Program-made: the position numbers and the translations under genes | IMG/VR virus record: IMGVR_UViG_3300025585_000077 | Coordinates: 1 to 41,181 of that record | Source of the DNA: a virus | Strand: one strand, 5' to 3' | DNA: 41,181 nucleotides | Notes under the pieces: generated by a model | The model's input: only the letters and a program-made list of their open reading frames with translations | Told to the model about the DNA's origin: nothing | Databases searched by the model: none | Shown: positions 18,463 through 25,088 of the stretch, in pieces | Position numbering within the stretch: the stretch's first letter is position 1 | Layout of the letters: every line of letters starts with the position of its first letter

Positions 18463-18885
18463 TTATATTACTTTCCTCAAAATATCATAGCGAATTGGGT
18501 GTTTCAGGGTACGCAATGCTTTGGCTTCCATCTGCCTAATGCGCTCCTTTGATAAGTCAAACATATGTCCAATTTCTTCTAATGTCATAGCATCAGAAAC
18601 ATCAATTCCAAAACGTAGCTTTAATACTATTGCTTTCTTGGGGTCCAACGTGCTAAGCGCTTGTTTTACAACCCTACATAATTCAATAGTTGATAAAGCC
18701 TTTTCTGGGTCTACGTATTCTTTGTCTAATGGCTCATCAATAGGAAGTTCTGGCATGTCTTCGTCACGTAGATAACCGTATGTGTAGTACGCTTTTCTTA
18801 GTTCGTAACTTGCACCAACGAGAGTACCATAAGGGAGAGTACGTCCTTTATATACTTTACCGTACGCATTTAGACGCCTTTTCAT
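18463..18885 (-). CDS. Sigma-70 region 4 protein without region 2
   Basis: In this 140-aa protein residues about 70-130 match region 4 of primary sigma factors closely: LDPKKAIVLKLRFGID, then TLEEIGHMFDLSKERIRQME with the HTH at 101-121, ending KALRTLKHP. Region 4 contacts the -35 element and the RNA polymerase flap. No region 2, the -10 binding part, is present in the 69 N-terminal residues. The protein may redirect host polymerase by replacing region 4, or act as an anti-sigma or activator. It overlaps the upstream gene by ATGA in the P25 unit, so it is made early and could switch on late transcription. Confidence 0.82.
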   Translation of the reverse strand: MKRRLNAYGKVYKGRTLPYGTLVGASYELRKAYYTYGYLRDEDMPELPIDEPLDKEYVDPEKALSTIELCRVVKQALSTLDPKKAIVLKLRFGIDVSDAMTLEEIGHMFDLSKERIRQMEAKALRTLKHPIRYDILRKVI

Positions 18886-19124
18886 TTCTTTTTGCCCCTT
18901 GCTTTCATAAACAGTTGGATTGGGGCGCTCTTCGGTGTATCTAAAACCACCTCACCCTTCTTGAACTGTCTACCCTTCTTGGCGTTCTCAATTCCTTGGA
19001 CAACCCTGCCCATATGCCGAACCATTTCTTCGGATACGCCGAACCGAACCTCTCGCCAGTTAAAGGCGTTGTTGGTTGACTTAACAATGTCTGTTCCGGG
19101 CCAGTACTTAGGTTTATTTTTCAT
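18882..19124 (-). CDS. Small basic protein with YWPG..IVKSTNN motif, 80 aa
   Basis: The protein starts MKNKPKYWPGTDIVKSTNNAFNWR and ends in a Lys-rich tail (KARGKKK). The segment YWPGTDIVKSTNNAFNWR is almost repeated in the gene at 20235-20438 (YWPGSNIIKSTNNDFNWR), so the two are paralogous over about 20 residues. Both neighbours overlap it by ATGA. The function is unknown; the basic tail would suit nucleic acid binding. It precedes the sigma-like gene. Confidence 0.6.
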   Translation of the reverse strand: MKNKPKYWPGTDIVKSTNNAFNWREVRFGVSEEMVRHMGRVVQGIENAKKGRQFKKGEVVLDTPKSAPIQLFMKARGKKK

Positions 19125-19249
19125 TGCGGGTTCTCCTCGTCAGCAAAGTCCATTTCAGGTGGGTGCGGAATGTCGTCGTGAACAATCACACCGTCTTCAT
19201 CTGCTGGCAAAAACCTGCCGCACACTACGCAGTAATAGCCATCGTTCAT
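19121..19249 (-). CDS. Micro-protein with CVVCG zinc knuckle, 42 aa
   Basis: This short frame reads MNDGYYCVVCGRFLPADE and continues acidic to ENPQ. A single CxxC at residues 7-10 plus HDD and HPP could hold one zinc or pair with another chain. Its stop overlaps the next start by ATGA at 19121-19124, and its start overlaps the upstream stop by ATGA at 19246-19249. That unbroken coupling is the main evidence that it is real. The function is unknown. Confidence 0.6.
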   Translation of the reverse strand: MNDGYYCVVCGRFLPADEDGVIVHDDIPHPPEMDFADEENPQ

Positions 19250-19557
19250 GTGTCACTCGCTACGTCTGCTTGAATTAACTGTGCCGCAACCTGCCAATAG
19301 TTATGACGATCCTTTGCCATGTCGTGCTGGATCATCAGCAAATTGACGATGCGCTGGCGCTCTGCCTTGACAGCGTCCTGCTTGGCTTGTTCCAGTTCAC
19401 GCATCACCTCAATGACGGCGGTCTCATGTTTAAGCAGGATTGCCTTGATCATCTCCATCGGCGTTTCAATCATTGCAATCGCCGCAGCCTTGACCTTCTC
19501 TTGCTCAGTCTTGGCTTTGGTGATTGCTTCTTGGTGTAGTTTTGAAAGCGACTTCAT
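19246..19557 (-). CDS. Coiled-coil protein, 103 aa
   Basis: The start MKSLSKLHQ at 19557 is chosen over an upstream in-frame ATG because it overlaps the preceding micro-gene stop as ATGA. The protein is nearly all helix with heptads (EQEKVKAAAIAMIETPMEMI, then LEQAKQDAVKAERQR), so it is probably an elongated dimer. It has no signal peptide or catalytic motif. It sits among micro-genes upstream of the sigma-like protein. A spanin or scaffold-like role is conceivable, but nothing specific supports it. Confidence 0.55.
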   Translation of the reverse strand: MKSLSKLHQEAITKAKTEQEKVKAAAIAMIETPMEMIKAILLKHETAVIEVMRELEQAKQDAVKAERQRIVNLLMIQHDMAKDRHNYWQVAAQLIQADVASDT

Positions 19558-19637
19558 CTGTTTAATGCCCTCTGAATGAGCCACAACTGGATGCTGATGA
19601 AGGCAAGTTGGACTGAAATGATTGCTGCGTAGGTCAT
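19554..19637 (-). CDS. 27-aa transmembrane micro-peptide
   Basis: The frame reads MTYAAIISVQLAFISIQLW and ends LIQRALNR: one hydrophobic helix of about 19 residues with a basic end. AAGGAAAA precedes the ATG at a good distance, and it overlaps both neighbours by ATGA (19634-19637 and 19554-19557). These couplings argue that it is translated. It would sit in the inner membrane. Its role (membrane modulation, holin-like or exclusion) is unknown. Confidence 0.5.
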   Translation of the reverse strand: MTYAAIISVQLAFISIQLWLIQRALNR

Positions 19638-20299
19638 GTGTTTTCCTTTATTTGATAGTCTTTAAAAACTGTCCCTTTGCTTGCATCTCCTTTCCAGCAC
19701 TCTTTAACCCATCCACGCTTTCCTGATTTGTAGGTGCGCCAGTGTCCCCGTGACTGGTGTCTGCGTGGGCTTGCGTGTGTGCCCCCTTGATGCTCTTGCT
19801 TTGGTTTTGGAGGCTCAATGACAACTGTGTGCCAGTCAAATGACAAAGCAGACTTTCCTTTGGCGGCTCGCTTGCGATTGATGAATGTTTGTTTTGGAGT
19901 TGCTTGGTATGCTGTTCCTCCAGCAGACAGTTTATTTAACACGGCACAGACCATCCTCAGTACCGGATCAATTTGCTGGCGGCTGACTTCCTTGTCGTTG
20001 TTGTAGTACCGCAATCCATCGTCTGTTTTGATGTATGCAAACGGCGCAAAAAATGAAGTTGGCTCTATCGTGCATCCAGCCGTGGTAACGCTGTCTTTAC
20101 CAGCAGTCATCCATAGACTGAATTTGCGTCCCTTACTGTCCACGCCAGCTATGCCAGTGCGCTTAAAAGGAAGATTTAAAAGAACATCAATTGGTGTGCG
20201 TGTTGATTCAGTTAGAGGCTCCATGACTCCAACATCAAACCACAAAGCCGTTTCTGGCTCTGGAGCCAATCGCACCGCTTCTTGTATCAATGGTGTCAT
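19634..20299 (-). CDS. Conserved phage protein with basic RGHWRTYKSGK tail, 221 aa
   Basis: The first 120 residues form a mixed alpha/beta domain with several aromatics (LWFDVG, SFFAPFAYI). A linker leads to a C-terminal tail SPRRHQSRGHWRTY and KRGWVKECWKGDASKG. The S-P-R-x-H-x-R-R/S-GH-R signature with a following W-V-x-x-x-x-x-GD is one I recall from small phage proteins of unknown function, possibly RNA- or DNA-binding. The start at 20299 lies inside the 3' end of the preceding gene (65-bp overlap). Confidence 0.6.
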   Translation of the reverse strand: MTPLIQEAVRLAPEPETALWFDVGVMEPLTESTRTPIDVLLNLPFKRTGIAGVDSKGRKFSLWMTAGKDSVTTAGCTIEPTSFFAPFAYIKTDDGLRYYNNDKEVSRQQIDPVLRMVCAVLNKLSAGGTAYQATPKQTFINRKRAAKGKSALSFDWHTVVIEPPKPKQEHQGGTHASPRRHQSRGHWRTYKSGKRGWVKECWKGDASKGTVFKDYQIKENT

Positions 20300-20438
20300 A
20301 TGCTATCTCCCTTTTCCCCGAACGGGATTTGGTTTGGTACTCAACTATTGCTTTAGCCACAGTTGGCACTCTCTTACGCCAGTTGAAGTCATTGTTTGTT
20401 GACTTAATAATGTTTGAACCGGGCCAATAGTCACTCAT
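20235..20438 (-). CDS. Small paralogue of the YWPG..KSTNN protein, 67 aa
   Basis: The N-terminus MSDYWPGSNIIKSTNN matches that of 18882-19124, after which the two diverge. The C-terminal third overlaps the next gene by 65 bases out of frame, which is unusual here because most junctions overlap by four bases. The tail may therefore have been extended by a frameshift or a lost stop. The start overlaps the upstream stop by eight bases. The function is unknown. Confidence 0.5.
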   Translation of the reverse strand: MSDYWPGSNIIKSTNNDFNWRKRVPTVAKAIVEYQTKSRSGKREIAYDTIDTRSGAIGSRARNGFVV

Positions 20439-20667
20439 GTTTTCCTACCAATGCTTTTCCAACGTTATAGAAGCTACGCTTGTCTTTTCTGGCTTGTAGT
20501 CCATCGACATACCCTCGTTCGTATTCGGCACTCGGCTTCTCCAATACTGCTTTGATTGACCTGATTGCTCGGGGACGCAGAATCTTCATGGCGTGCGTGG
20601 GGTCGGTATCATACCCTTCCAGCGCCTCAAGCGCTACGCGTAAGGCTTCGTACCTATTGTTTATCAT
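20431..20667 (-). CDS. Small helical protein with AEYERGYVDG motif, 78 aa
   Basis: The sequence is helical and charged (YEALRVALEALEGYDTDPTHAM). It contains AEYERGYVDGLQARK, which resembles KEYERGYMDAMGWKA in the gene at 21102-21311. This E-Y-E-R-G-Y-x-D pattern is common in short phage proteins. The gene overlaps its upstream neighbour by 14 bases and its downstream neighbour by eight. No enzymatic motif is visible and the function is unknown. Confidence 0.55.
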   Translation of the reverse strand: MINNRYEALRVALEALEGYDTDPTHAMKILRPRAIRSIKAVLEKPSAEYERGYVDGLQARKDKRSFYNVGKALVGKHE

Positions 20668-21109
20668 CTTTTTTCTCCATCATGTACTCGTAGTTCACAG
20701 TGTTCTCGTTCTCCCTAAAAACAACTGCGCCGTTCTTCAGGTGAAACTGTTCAGCCATGACTGTCTTGGGAGACAAGGTAACGAACCGAGTGATCTCAGG
20801 ACGGTTCTTCTTGATGTAGTCCACTGCTTCCAGAATTAGTTCGCGCCCTGCGCCCTTCCTATAAGACCAGATAGTGTAGAACACTGCTGTGGTTGGTGCT
20901 TCAGTTGGTACGAATAACCTTGATTCCGATGCGGGTACAAAGTCCATGTACGCCACGCAGGTGATAGCGAATGGCCTGTCCTCGCCGGGCAAGGTAAATA
21001 TCTCCGCATTGTCACCGATGCGATTAGCGAATGGCACTTCAGGGCGCACAGGGTCATCCCGCAACCAAGTAATGACTTGATCGGTTAAACTCTTTAATAA
21101 ACTAATCAT
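20654..21109 (-). CDS. GNAT-like phage protein, 151 aa
   Basis: The central SYRKGAGRELILEAVDYIKKN fits the GNAT acetyl-CoA loop (R-x-G-x-G-R) followed by a helix, and ITRFVTLSPKT with AEQFHLKNGA matches the later strand and helix of that fold. This makes a second acetyltransferase candidate in the phage, unlike the virion-linked one at 1146-1607 in sequence and position. The first 60 residues lack a clear motif. The substrate is unknown. It is expressed with the early micro-genes, so host modification is possible. Confidence 0.6.
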   Translation of the reverse strand: MISLLKSLTDQVITWLRDDPVRPEVPFANRIGDNAEIFTLPGEDRPFAITCVAYMDFVPASESRLFVPTEAPTTAVFYTIWSYRKGAGRELILEAVDYIKKNRPEITRFVTLSPKTVMAEQFHLKNGAVVFRENENTVNYEYMMEKKDDKQ

Positions 21110-21311
21110 GTTTGTTCTCCGGCAAATGTTCTAGATGGTTTTGTGCTTTCCAGCCCATCGCATCCATGTACCCACGCTCGTACTCTTTGCGTAGTAGCTC
21201 TTCAGGCTCCCACGGCAGTGGTGTGCCAGCGTGTTTGTACGCCTCGTTGCGCCACATAGCGGCGCTTAACTTGTAACTACGGCACTGAGGGCAATCGTCT
21301 TTTTCTGTCAT
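21102..21311 (-). CDS. Small CxxC protein with KEYERGYMDA motif, 69 aa
   Basis: It begins MTEKDDCPQCRSYKL with a CPQC pair at residues 7-10, then an aromatic helix (AMWRNEAYKHAG) and EYERGYMDAMG near the C-terminus, a pattern shared with 20431-20667. The single CxxC pair suggests zinc binding in a dimer or a redox role. Its start lies in TCATGTGTTTTCTCCT, a variant of the repeated junction of this region. The function is unknown. Confidence 0.55.
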   Translation of the reverse strand: MTEKDDCPQCRSYKLSAAMWRNEAYKHAGTPLPWEPEELLRKEYERGYMDAMGWKAQNHLEHLPENKHD

Positions 21312-21547
21312 GTGTTTTCTCCTAATACTTTGTTAGACCACTCGACTTTGTAGATGCCACCGTCCTTACCAAAGTCAATCCGTATGTTGCACTCAAGCAG
21401 GTATGGGTGTCTGCTATGCCCTAACCCATCCATGTTCTGGTTAACTCGGTAGTATTTGCTTGCCACCACCTTGCCTCGGTCTTCGACGGGGATGGTTTGT
21501 TGATACAGGGGTTCAGGGGTTTTAGATTTCATTTTAGTGTCATCCAT
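21308..21547 (-). CDS. Hypothetical beta-rich protein, 79 aa
   Basis: The protein starts MDDTKMKSKTPEPLYQ and contains several short beta-type stretches (VVASKYYRV, ECNIRIDF, IYKVEWSN) that could form a small barrel. It has no cysteine pair, HTH or membrane segment. It overlaps the upstream membrane protein gene by 19 bases and the next gene by ATGA. It ends KVLGENT, like the recurring ENT/KNT ends of this cluster. I do not recognise the family. Confidence 0.5.
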   Translation of the reverse strand: MDDTKMKSKTPEPLYQQTIPVEDRGKVVASKYYRVNQNMDGLGHSRHPYLLECNIRIDFGKDGGIYKVEWSNKVLGENT

Positions 21548-21741
21548 AAGACTAGCATTACAACAAATGCTACTGCGCCCATGAGGTAACAGATACGCAA
21601 GAGGTACTGTTCTATCTGGCGCTCTCCTAGGATAACGCTCTGCCAGAACTCTTCCTCGTGGGACATGTAGTTACGCTTTGGCGGTTCGTAGTTGAGTCCG
21701 ATTGCCACCTTGCCTGTGTTGTAGGGCAACGACTTCTTCAT
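21529..21741 (-). CDS. Small tail-anchored membrane protein, 70 aa
   Basis: Residues 1-45 are soluble and polar (NYEPPKRNYMSHEEEFW). Residues about 46-69 form one strong membrane helix (RICYLMGAVAFVVMLVLWM) with Lys at the end. This is tail-anchored topology, with the N-terminus probably in the cytoplasm. The start overlaps the upstream stop by ATGA inside a repeated junction sequence. It could be a lysis or membrane-modifying protein, but no holin signature is visible. Confidence 0.55.
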   Translation of the reverse strand: MKKSLPYNTGKVAIGLNYEPPKRNYMSHEEEFWQSVILGERQIEQYLLRICYLMGAVAFVVMLVLWMTLK

Positions 21742-21899
21742 GTGTTCTTCTCCTTGAGTAAAGATTTGTACACGTCTTCCAACAAAAGTTTTGCATCTAC
21801 CAATGCGTCCAATTGCAGAATTCGGTGTGCGGTAAGGAATTCTTGTGTGTAACGAACTTCAGCCTCCTCGCCGTTCCATGATATTTCAATCAAGATCAT
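21738..21899 (-). CDS. Small acidic protein, 53 aa
   Basis: The frame runs from ATG at 21899 (MILIEISWNGEEAEVRY) to a KSLLKEKNT end. It is flanked on both sides by the repeated AAGGAGAAGAACACATGA junction, which supplies the ribosome site and ATGA overlaps. It has an N-terminal beta hairpin and a C-terminal helix (LDALVDAKLLLEDVYKS). The function is unknown; the couplings are the evidence for translation. Confidence 0.55.
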   Translation of the reverse strand: MILIEISWNGEEAEVRYTQEFLTAHRILQLDALVDAKLLLEDVYKSLLKEKNT

Positions 21900-22270
21900 G
21901 TGTTCTTCTCCTTGAGTTTGGCTTCAATCAGGGTGTAGAAGCTACCCCATCCATCATTTTTTCTTACCCATGCGTCATAGATTTCTTGCTGTTCCTCATC
22001 AGTCAGCCCAACCCATGTGTGCTGTTTCTTGATCTTCTTGATGTGGCGCAAATGTTGGTTGCATACTGCTTCCCATTCTTTGCATTTGGCACACGCCTCC
22101 TGCTGAGTCAAAGAATTCTTACCTTGTGGTTGTTGTTCCATCGCCCAATCAAGCCATTGCTGTGCGGTCATGTCGTAATATCCATGAGGCCCGACAGAAG
22201 ATAAATCTTCGCCAACACGAATAGCAGCGTTGCGCCACGCCATCGGCTCCTGCTCTGGCTTTTCATCCAT
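21896..22270 (-). CDS. Phage protein with WVGLTDEE motif and CxxC, 124 aa
   Basis: Residues 1-50 are Gln/Trp-rich (MTAQQWLDWAMEQ). CAKCKEWEAVCNQH gives a possible Cys/His zinc site near 60-72. TWVGLTDEEQQEIY then follows, a motif shared with the neighbour at 22618-22824 and known in many small phage proteins. It ends LIEAKLKEKNT, nearly identical to the end of 22618-22824. The shared ends come from repeated DNA that contains the next ribosome site. The function is unknown. Confidence 0.6.
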   Translation of the reverse strand: MDEKPEQEPMAWRNAAIRVGEDLSSVGPHGYYDMTAQQWLDWAMEQQPQGKNSLTQQEACAKCKEWEAVCNQHLRHIKKIKKQHTWVGLTDEEQQEIYDAWVRKNDGWGSFYTLIEAKLKEKNT

Positions 22271-22454
22271 TGTTCTTCTCCTTCGGATATTCAGTCCAAG
22301 ACCCCGGCTTTTCTCCGCTAACCACCAAAGATGGGAGGGTCAGCGTTTGAATAAGCAAAGCGTTTTGTCGCACAATGGATTCATTGATTTGAATAACTCT
22401 CAATAGAATTTCATTTGGCATCCCTGTTGGCTGCTCTTGTTTTAATTCACTCAT
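22263..22454 (-). CDS. Small helical protein, 63 aa
   Basis: It begins MSELKQEQPTGMPNEILLRV and has a long amphipathic helix up to residue 40 (ESIVRQNALLIQTLTL), then a Pro/Gly tail ending YPKEKNNG. Its 3' end carries a variant of the repeated junction (GAAGAACAATGG), so its stop overlaps the next start. Its start sits in a perfect junction copy. No function is recognised; it may be an oligomerisation helix. Confidence 0.55.
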   Translation of the reverse strand: MSELKQEQPTGMPNEILLRVIQINESIVRQNALLIQTLTLPSLVVSGEKPGSWTEYPKEKNNG

Positions 22455-22621
22455 GTGTTCTTCTCCTCAACAGGACCAGCAAACAAAGCCATGCCTAACT
22501 GCCCTAGCATGACAGCTTTTAGCTCTTCACGTTCTTCTTCGGGATATTCGTTAGCTACGTCTTCAATGATTTTCCAAATGCTAGCGGCTACGTCTTTGGA
22601 TGGAATTGGTTTAGCACTCAT
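22451..22621 (-). CDS. Small acidic helical protein, 56 aa
   Basis: This short frame reads MSAKPIPSKDVAASIWKIIE, then a strongly acidic stretch (NEYPEEEREELKAVM) and ends GPVEEKNT. It fills the only gap in the micro-gene cluster and is bounded by junction repeats at 22451 and 22618 that create ATGA overlaps on both sides. The acidic helix could mimic DNA, as many phage anti-host proteins do, but this is speculation. Confidence 0.55.
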   Translation of the reverse strand: MSAKPIPSKDVAASIWKIIEDVANEYPEEEREELKAVMLGQLGMALFAGPVEEKNT

Positions 22622-22824
22622 GTGTTCTTCTCCTTGAGTTTGGCTTCGACATGGCGTATCAGTTCCAGACAGTGGTCTGCATCGTTTACAAAATCAGGAT
22701 GAACAGGCGGGGCGTATAACTCCTCAAGCAAATCAACCTCCTCATCCGTCAGCCCAACCCAAGGCTTCTTGTAATCTTGGATGTCATCGTCATCTTCGGC
22801 GGCTTTCTGGCACATTTTGTTCAT
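22618..22824 (-). CDS. Phage protein with WVGLTDEE motif, 68 aa
   Basis: The sequence is acidic at the start (AAEDDDDIQDYK), then has KPWVGLTDEEVDLLEELY and ends HVEAKLKEKNT. The WVGLTDEE motif and the last nine residues repeat those of 21896-22270, so the two probably share an ancestor over this part. Junction repeats flank it. Its function is unknown; the motif is widespread in small phage proteins and may be a docking peptide. Confidence 0.58.
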   Translation of the reverse strand: MNKMCQKAAEDDDDIQDYKKPWVGLTDEEVDLLEELYAPPVHPDFVNDADHCLELIRHVEAKLKEKNT

Positions 22825-23009
22825 GTGTTCTTCTCCTTCATGTGTTTAAGAGAAGCCAACAGCAACCGACTCTGCACAATGGTTTCCATGCAGTGTTCAA
22901 TAGCTTCGTCTAGCTTCTGGTCAAGGACAGCGTTGTGCAAATCCTTGAGCGCCTTCTCTGCCATCATGCAAGGCATTGCGTAATCAACAATCACCGTAGC
23001 TTTTTCCAT
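22821..23009 (-). CDS. Small helical protein, 62 aa, directly after DNA polymerase
   Basis: The ATG at 23009 is chosen because GAGG lies six bases before it; a GTG at 23021 is possible. The sequence is helical (AEKALKDLHNAVLDQKLDEA) with two Cys residues and ends KHMKEKNT in the repeated junction. It overlaps the PolA stop by 26 bases. A polymerase accessory role would fit the position, but nothing in the sequence proves it. Confidence 0.55.
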   Translation of the reverse strand: MEKATVIVDYAMPCMMAEKALKDLHNAVLDQKLDEAIEHCMETIVQSRLLLASLKHMKEKNT

Positions 23010-24798
23010 ATCCAGCCTCACAATTTAAGGGTAGTTCTTTCGCCCACTGGGGGCGTATTCTCATGCACAATTCCACGTATTTCTTAGCCGTCTCGACTTC
23101 AGCTTCAGGAACCACGCAGCCGATAGCATCATGTACTGTCATAGCTACTTTATATTTTTTAGCTACTAACAGCATCTGATCGCCAATGATGATACGCGCT
23201 AGGGCTTGGCACACGTTCTCAATGACCTTGCCGCCGTAGATTCGGTTGGGGATAGTGGCTTTGCCTTTCTTAGTGTCGTACACCAACTCAGACTTACCTT
23301 CGTTCTCGTGTATGCGTAGCTTGGGGTACTTAACATAAAGCCCATTGGGTAGCTTTATGCCTTTTATGCCCTCTGCCACTAACACCCCATTCCGCCCTAA
23401 AGTAGTCTGCTGATTCTGAAGAATAGCTTTAAGCACAGCAGCAGCCGATTTCCACAGCTCAGGAATCATTGGGTAGGTCTGTCGGTACGTATCAATGACA
23501 CGCTTAGCTTCATCCAATTCCATGTCTACGCCAAAGTTCTTTAGTTGCGCCTTGAACTTGACTGCGCCCATGCCGTAGCCTGCACCAAGAATCGTGGTCT
23601 TACCTACGAAGCGTTCATCTTTGGTTATGTCAGCCTCGGGCTTGCCGTAGATCGCTGACGCCATGATTCTGTACACATCTTTGCCGTCCTCAAACGCTTG
23701 CACTAGATCGTTTTGTCCTGCTAACCATGCCAGCGTACGTGCTTCAATCTGAGAAGAGTCTGAGTCAATCATCATGTACCCGTCCGGTGCAATGATGGCG
23801 CTCTTGAGTGGTGAGTTCCTTGGCAAGTTCTGTAAGTTCAGCTTGTCATCCCCACCCCATCGCCCAGTGTGTGCAGCGTAATAGCGCAGTGGTACGGGCA
23901 ATGCACCTCGCTCAGCAATCCCAATGAACCGTTCGGTGCGAGTCTCTTCGATGGTTGATTTAGTCCCAAGCCTAGCTGATACTAGTGCTTGTACATCCTC
24001 GTTATCGTGTTCAAGGAGCGCCTTAAACTCTTCATCGGTCTTAGAAAATGCGTATGTCTCCCTGCCCGTAGCGGGGCTAAGTTTCATCGGTGGCTCGACA
24101 CCCAGCTTTTTAAGCAGGTCGGCAAACCGTGGGTTACTCATCAGGTCATCACGATCAAACGCACCGAGCATTTCTTCCTTGTGCTTGCGCACTGCTGCTA
24201 AGTGATCTTCCAGCAAGTCCCTATCTAACTGCAACACAGGTTCCGTGAACATCTTGATGGTCAAGTCAATCAATCGCAACTCAGTCGGCGGGAAGTCATT
24301 CGCCATAGCTTGGAACAATGCGTAGGTGAGCGCAACATCGTTCTTGCAGTATTCTCCATACCTAGAAAGTTGTGCATCACTGAAGTCCTGCCGCCGCAGA
24401 CCTAGCGCGTTTTCTACCTCTGTACCCTTTTCGCCCAGTCCGTAATGCTGCGCTAGTACCTTTAGGCTTCCACCAACTTCTGTACCATGAAGCGCTCGAC
24501 CCATCGACAAAGTATCAAGCCAACCCTTGGGGCTGATGCCGTAGACCCAACTAAGAATTGCGCCGTCGAACGGGGCGTTGTGGGCTAGCGCCAGAGAATT
24601 AGCCCAGTCATACCGAGTAAGGAACTGGTACATGCTTTGAGCGCCCCCGCTGAACCATACCGGCTCCCCGCCGTCCTCCTGCACCGAAGCGCCGATGACT
24701 TCAAACCGTTCGTCCCGTATGTATTCCTCAGTAGTTACTTTGGTCAAACTAAACTCACGCGAGTAGTAAGTTTCAAAATCCACGGTGAGAATTTTCAC
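22984..24798 (-). CDS. polA: DNA polymerase, family A, with 3'-5' exonuclease
   Basis: In this 604-aa protein exonuclease motifs are DFET (D7, E9), NAPFDGA and YCKNDVALTY. Polymerase motif A is DSDSSQIEAR with its Asp near residue 345, motif B RFVGKTTILGAGYGMG, and motif C MTVHDAIG with Asp near 557. It is therefore a replicative PolA with proofreading and no 5' nuclease domain. The GTG start at 24798 is preferred: it has GGAG five bases upstream and overlaps the VRR-NUC stop as GTGA. Motif C has VHDA where many PolA enzymes have VHDE. It should copy the phage genome together with the PrimPol-helicase and the SSB-like protein. Confidence 0.95.
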   Translation of the reverse strand: MKILTVDFETYYSREFSLTKVTTEEYIRDERFEVIGASVQEDGGEPVWFSGGAQSMYQFLTRYDWANSLALAHNAPFDGAILSWVYGISPKGWLDTLSMGRALHGTEVGGSLKVLAQHYGLGEKGTEVENALGLRRQDFSDAQLSRYGEYCKNDVALTYALFQAMANDFPPTELRLIDLTIKMFTEPVLQLDRDLLEDHLAAVRKHKEEMLGAFDRDDLMSNPRFADLLKKLGVEPPMKLSPATGRETYAFSKTDEEFKALLEHDNEDVQALVSARLGTKSTIEETRTERFIGIAERGALPVPLRYYAAHTGRWGGDDKLNLQNLPRNSPLKSAIIAPDGYMMIDSDSSQIEARTLAWLAGQNDLVQAFEDGKDVYRIMASAIYGKPEADITKDERFVGKTTILGAGYGMGAVKFKAQLKNFGVDMELDEAKRVIDTYRQTYPMIPELWKSAAAVLKAILQNQQTTLGRNGVLVAEGIKGIKLPNGLYVKYPKLRIHENEGKSELVYDTKKGKATIPNRIYGGKVIENVCQALARIIIGDQMLLVAKKYKVAMTVHDAIGCVVPEAEVETAKKYVELCMRIRPQWAKELPLNCEAGYGKSYGDC

Positions 24799-25088
24799 TG
24801 GCACTCCGCTATAACATTTGTTAGGTCGTCAAGATTCGACTCGTTGATTACTAGTGCAGTGCCGCCTCCAGCTTTGATGGCTTGCAGGTTCTTTAGCTGA
24901 AGTGCTGTCGCCTGACCCTTCCCTGCTTTGGCTTCAATGGCGATGAACTTGCCACGCACACAGCAAAGGAAGTCGGGTACACCGCTGTTACCGTAGCCCG
25001 TGCCAATCGGCATAGCGTAGTAGACGTTGTGCGCTTTGAGGATAGCCTTGATCTTGGCTTTGACCTTAGCTTCAGGGGTTGATGCCAT
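24795..25088 (-). CDS. VRR-NUC domain nuclease
   Basis: In this 97-aa protein an N-terminal helix is followed by MPIGTGYGNSGVPDFLCC, KFIAIEAKAGKGQATALQ and ALVIN. GVPDF plus AIEAKAG gives the D...E-x-K catalytic set of the VRR-NUC branch of PD-(D/E)XK nucleases, here in the minimal size typical of phages. Such proteins cut branched DNA, including Holliday junctions. It overlaps PolA by GTGA and the upstream winged-helix gene by 17 bases. A nearby imperfect copy of the palindrome (TAACAAATGTTA near 24811) is out of consensus. Confidence 0.9.
   Translation of the reverse strand: MASTPEAKVKAKIKAILKAHNVYYAMPIGTGYGNSGVPDFLCCVRGKFIAIEAKAGKGQATALQLKNLQAIKAGGGTALVINESNLDDLTNVIAECQ

Noticed and set aside
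24811-24826. Extra palindrome copy in the VRR-NUC gene (CCTAACAAATGTTATA as read on the gene strand)
   Set aside because: It has one extra base in the centre and a mismatched arm, and is outside the 25.6-35.9 kb zone; probably chance.
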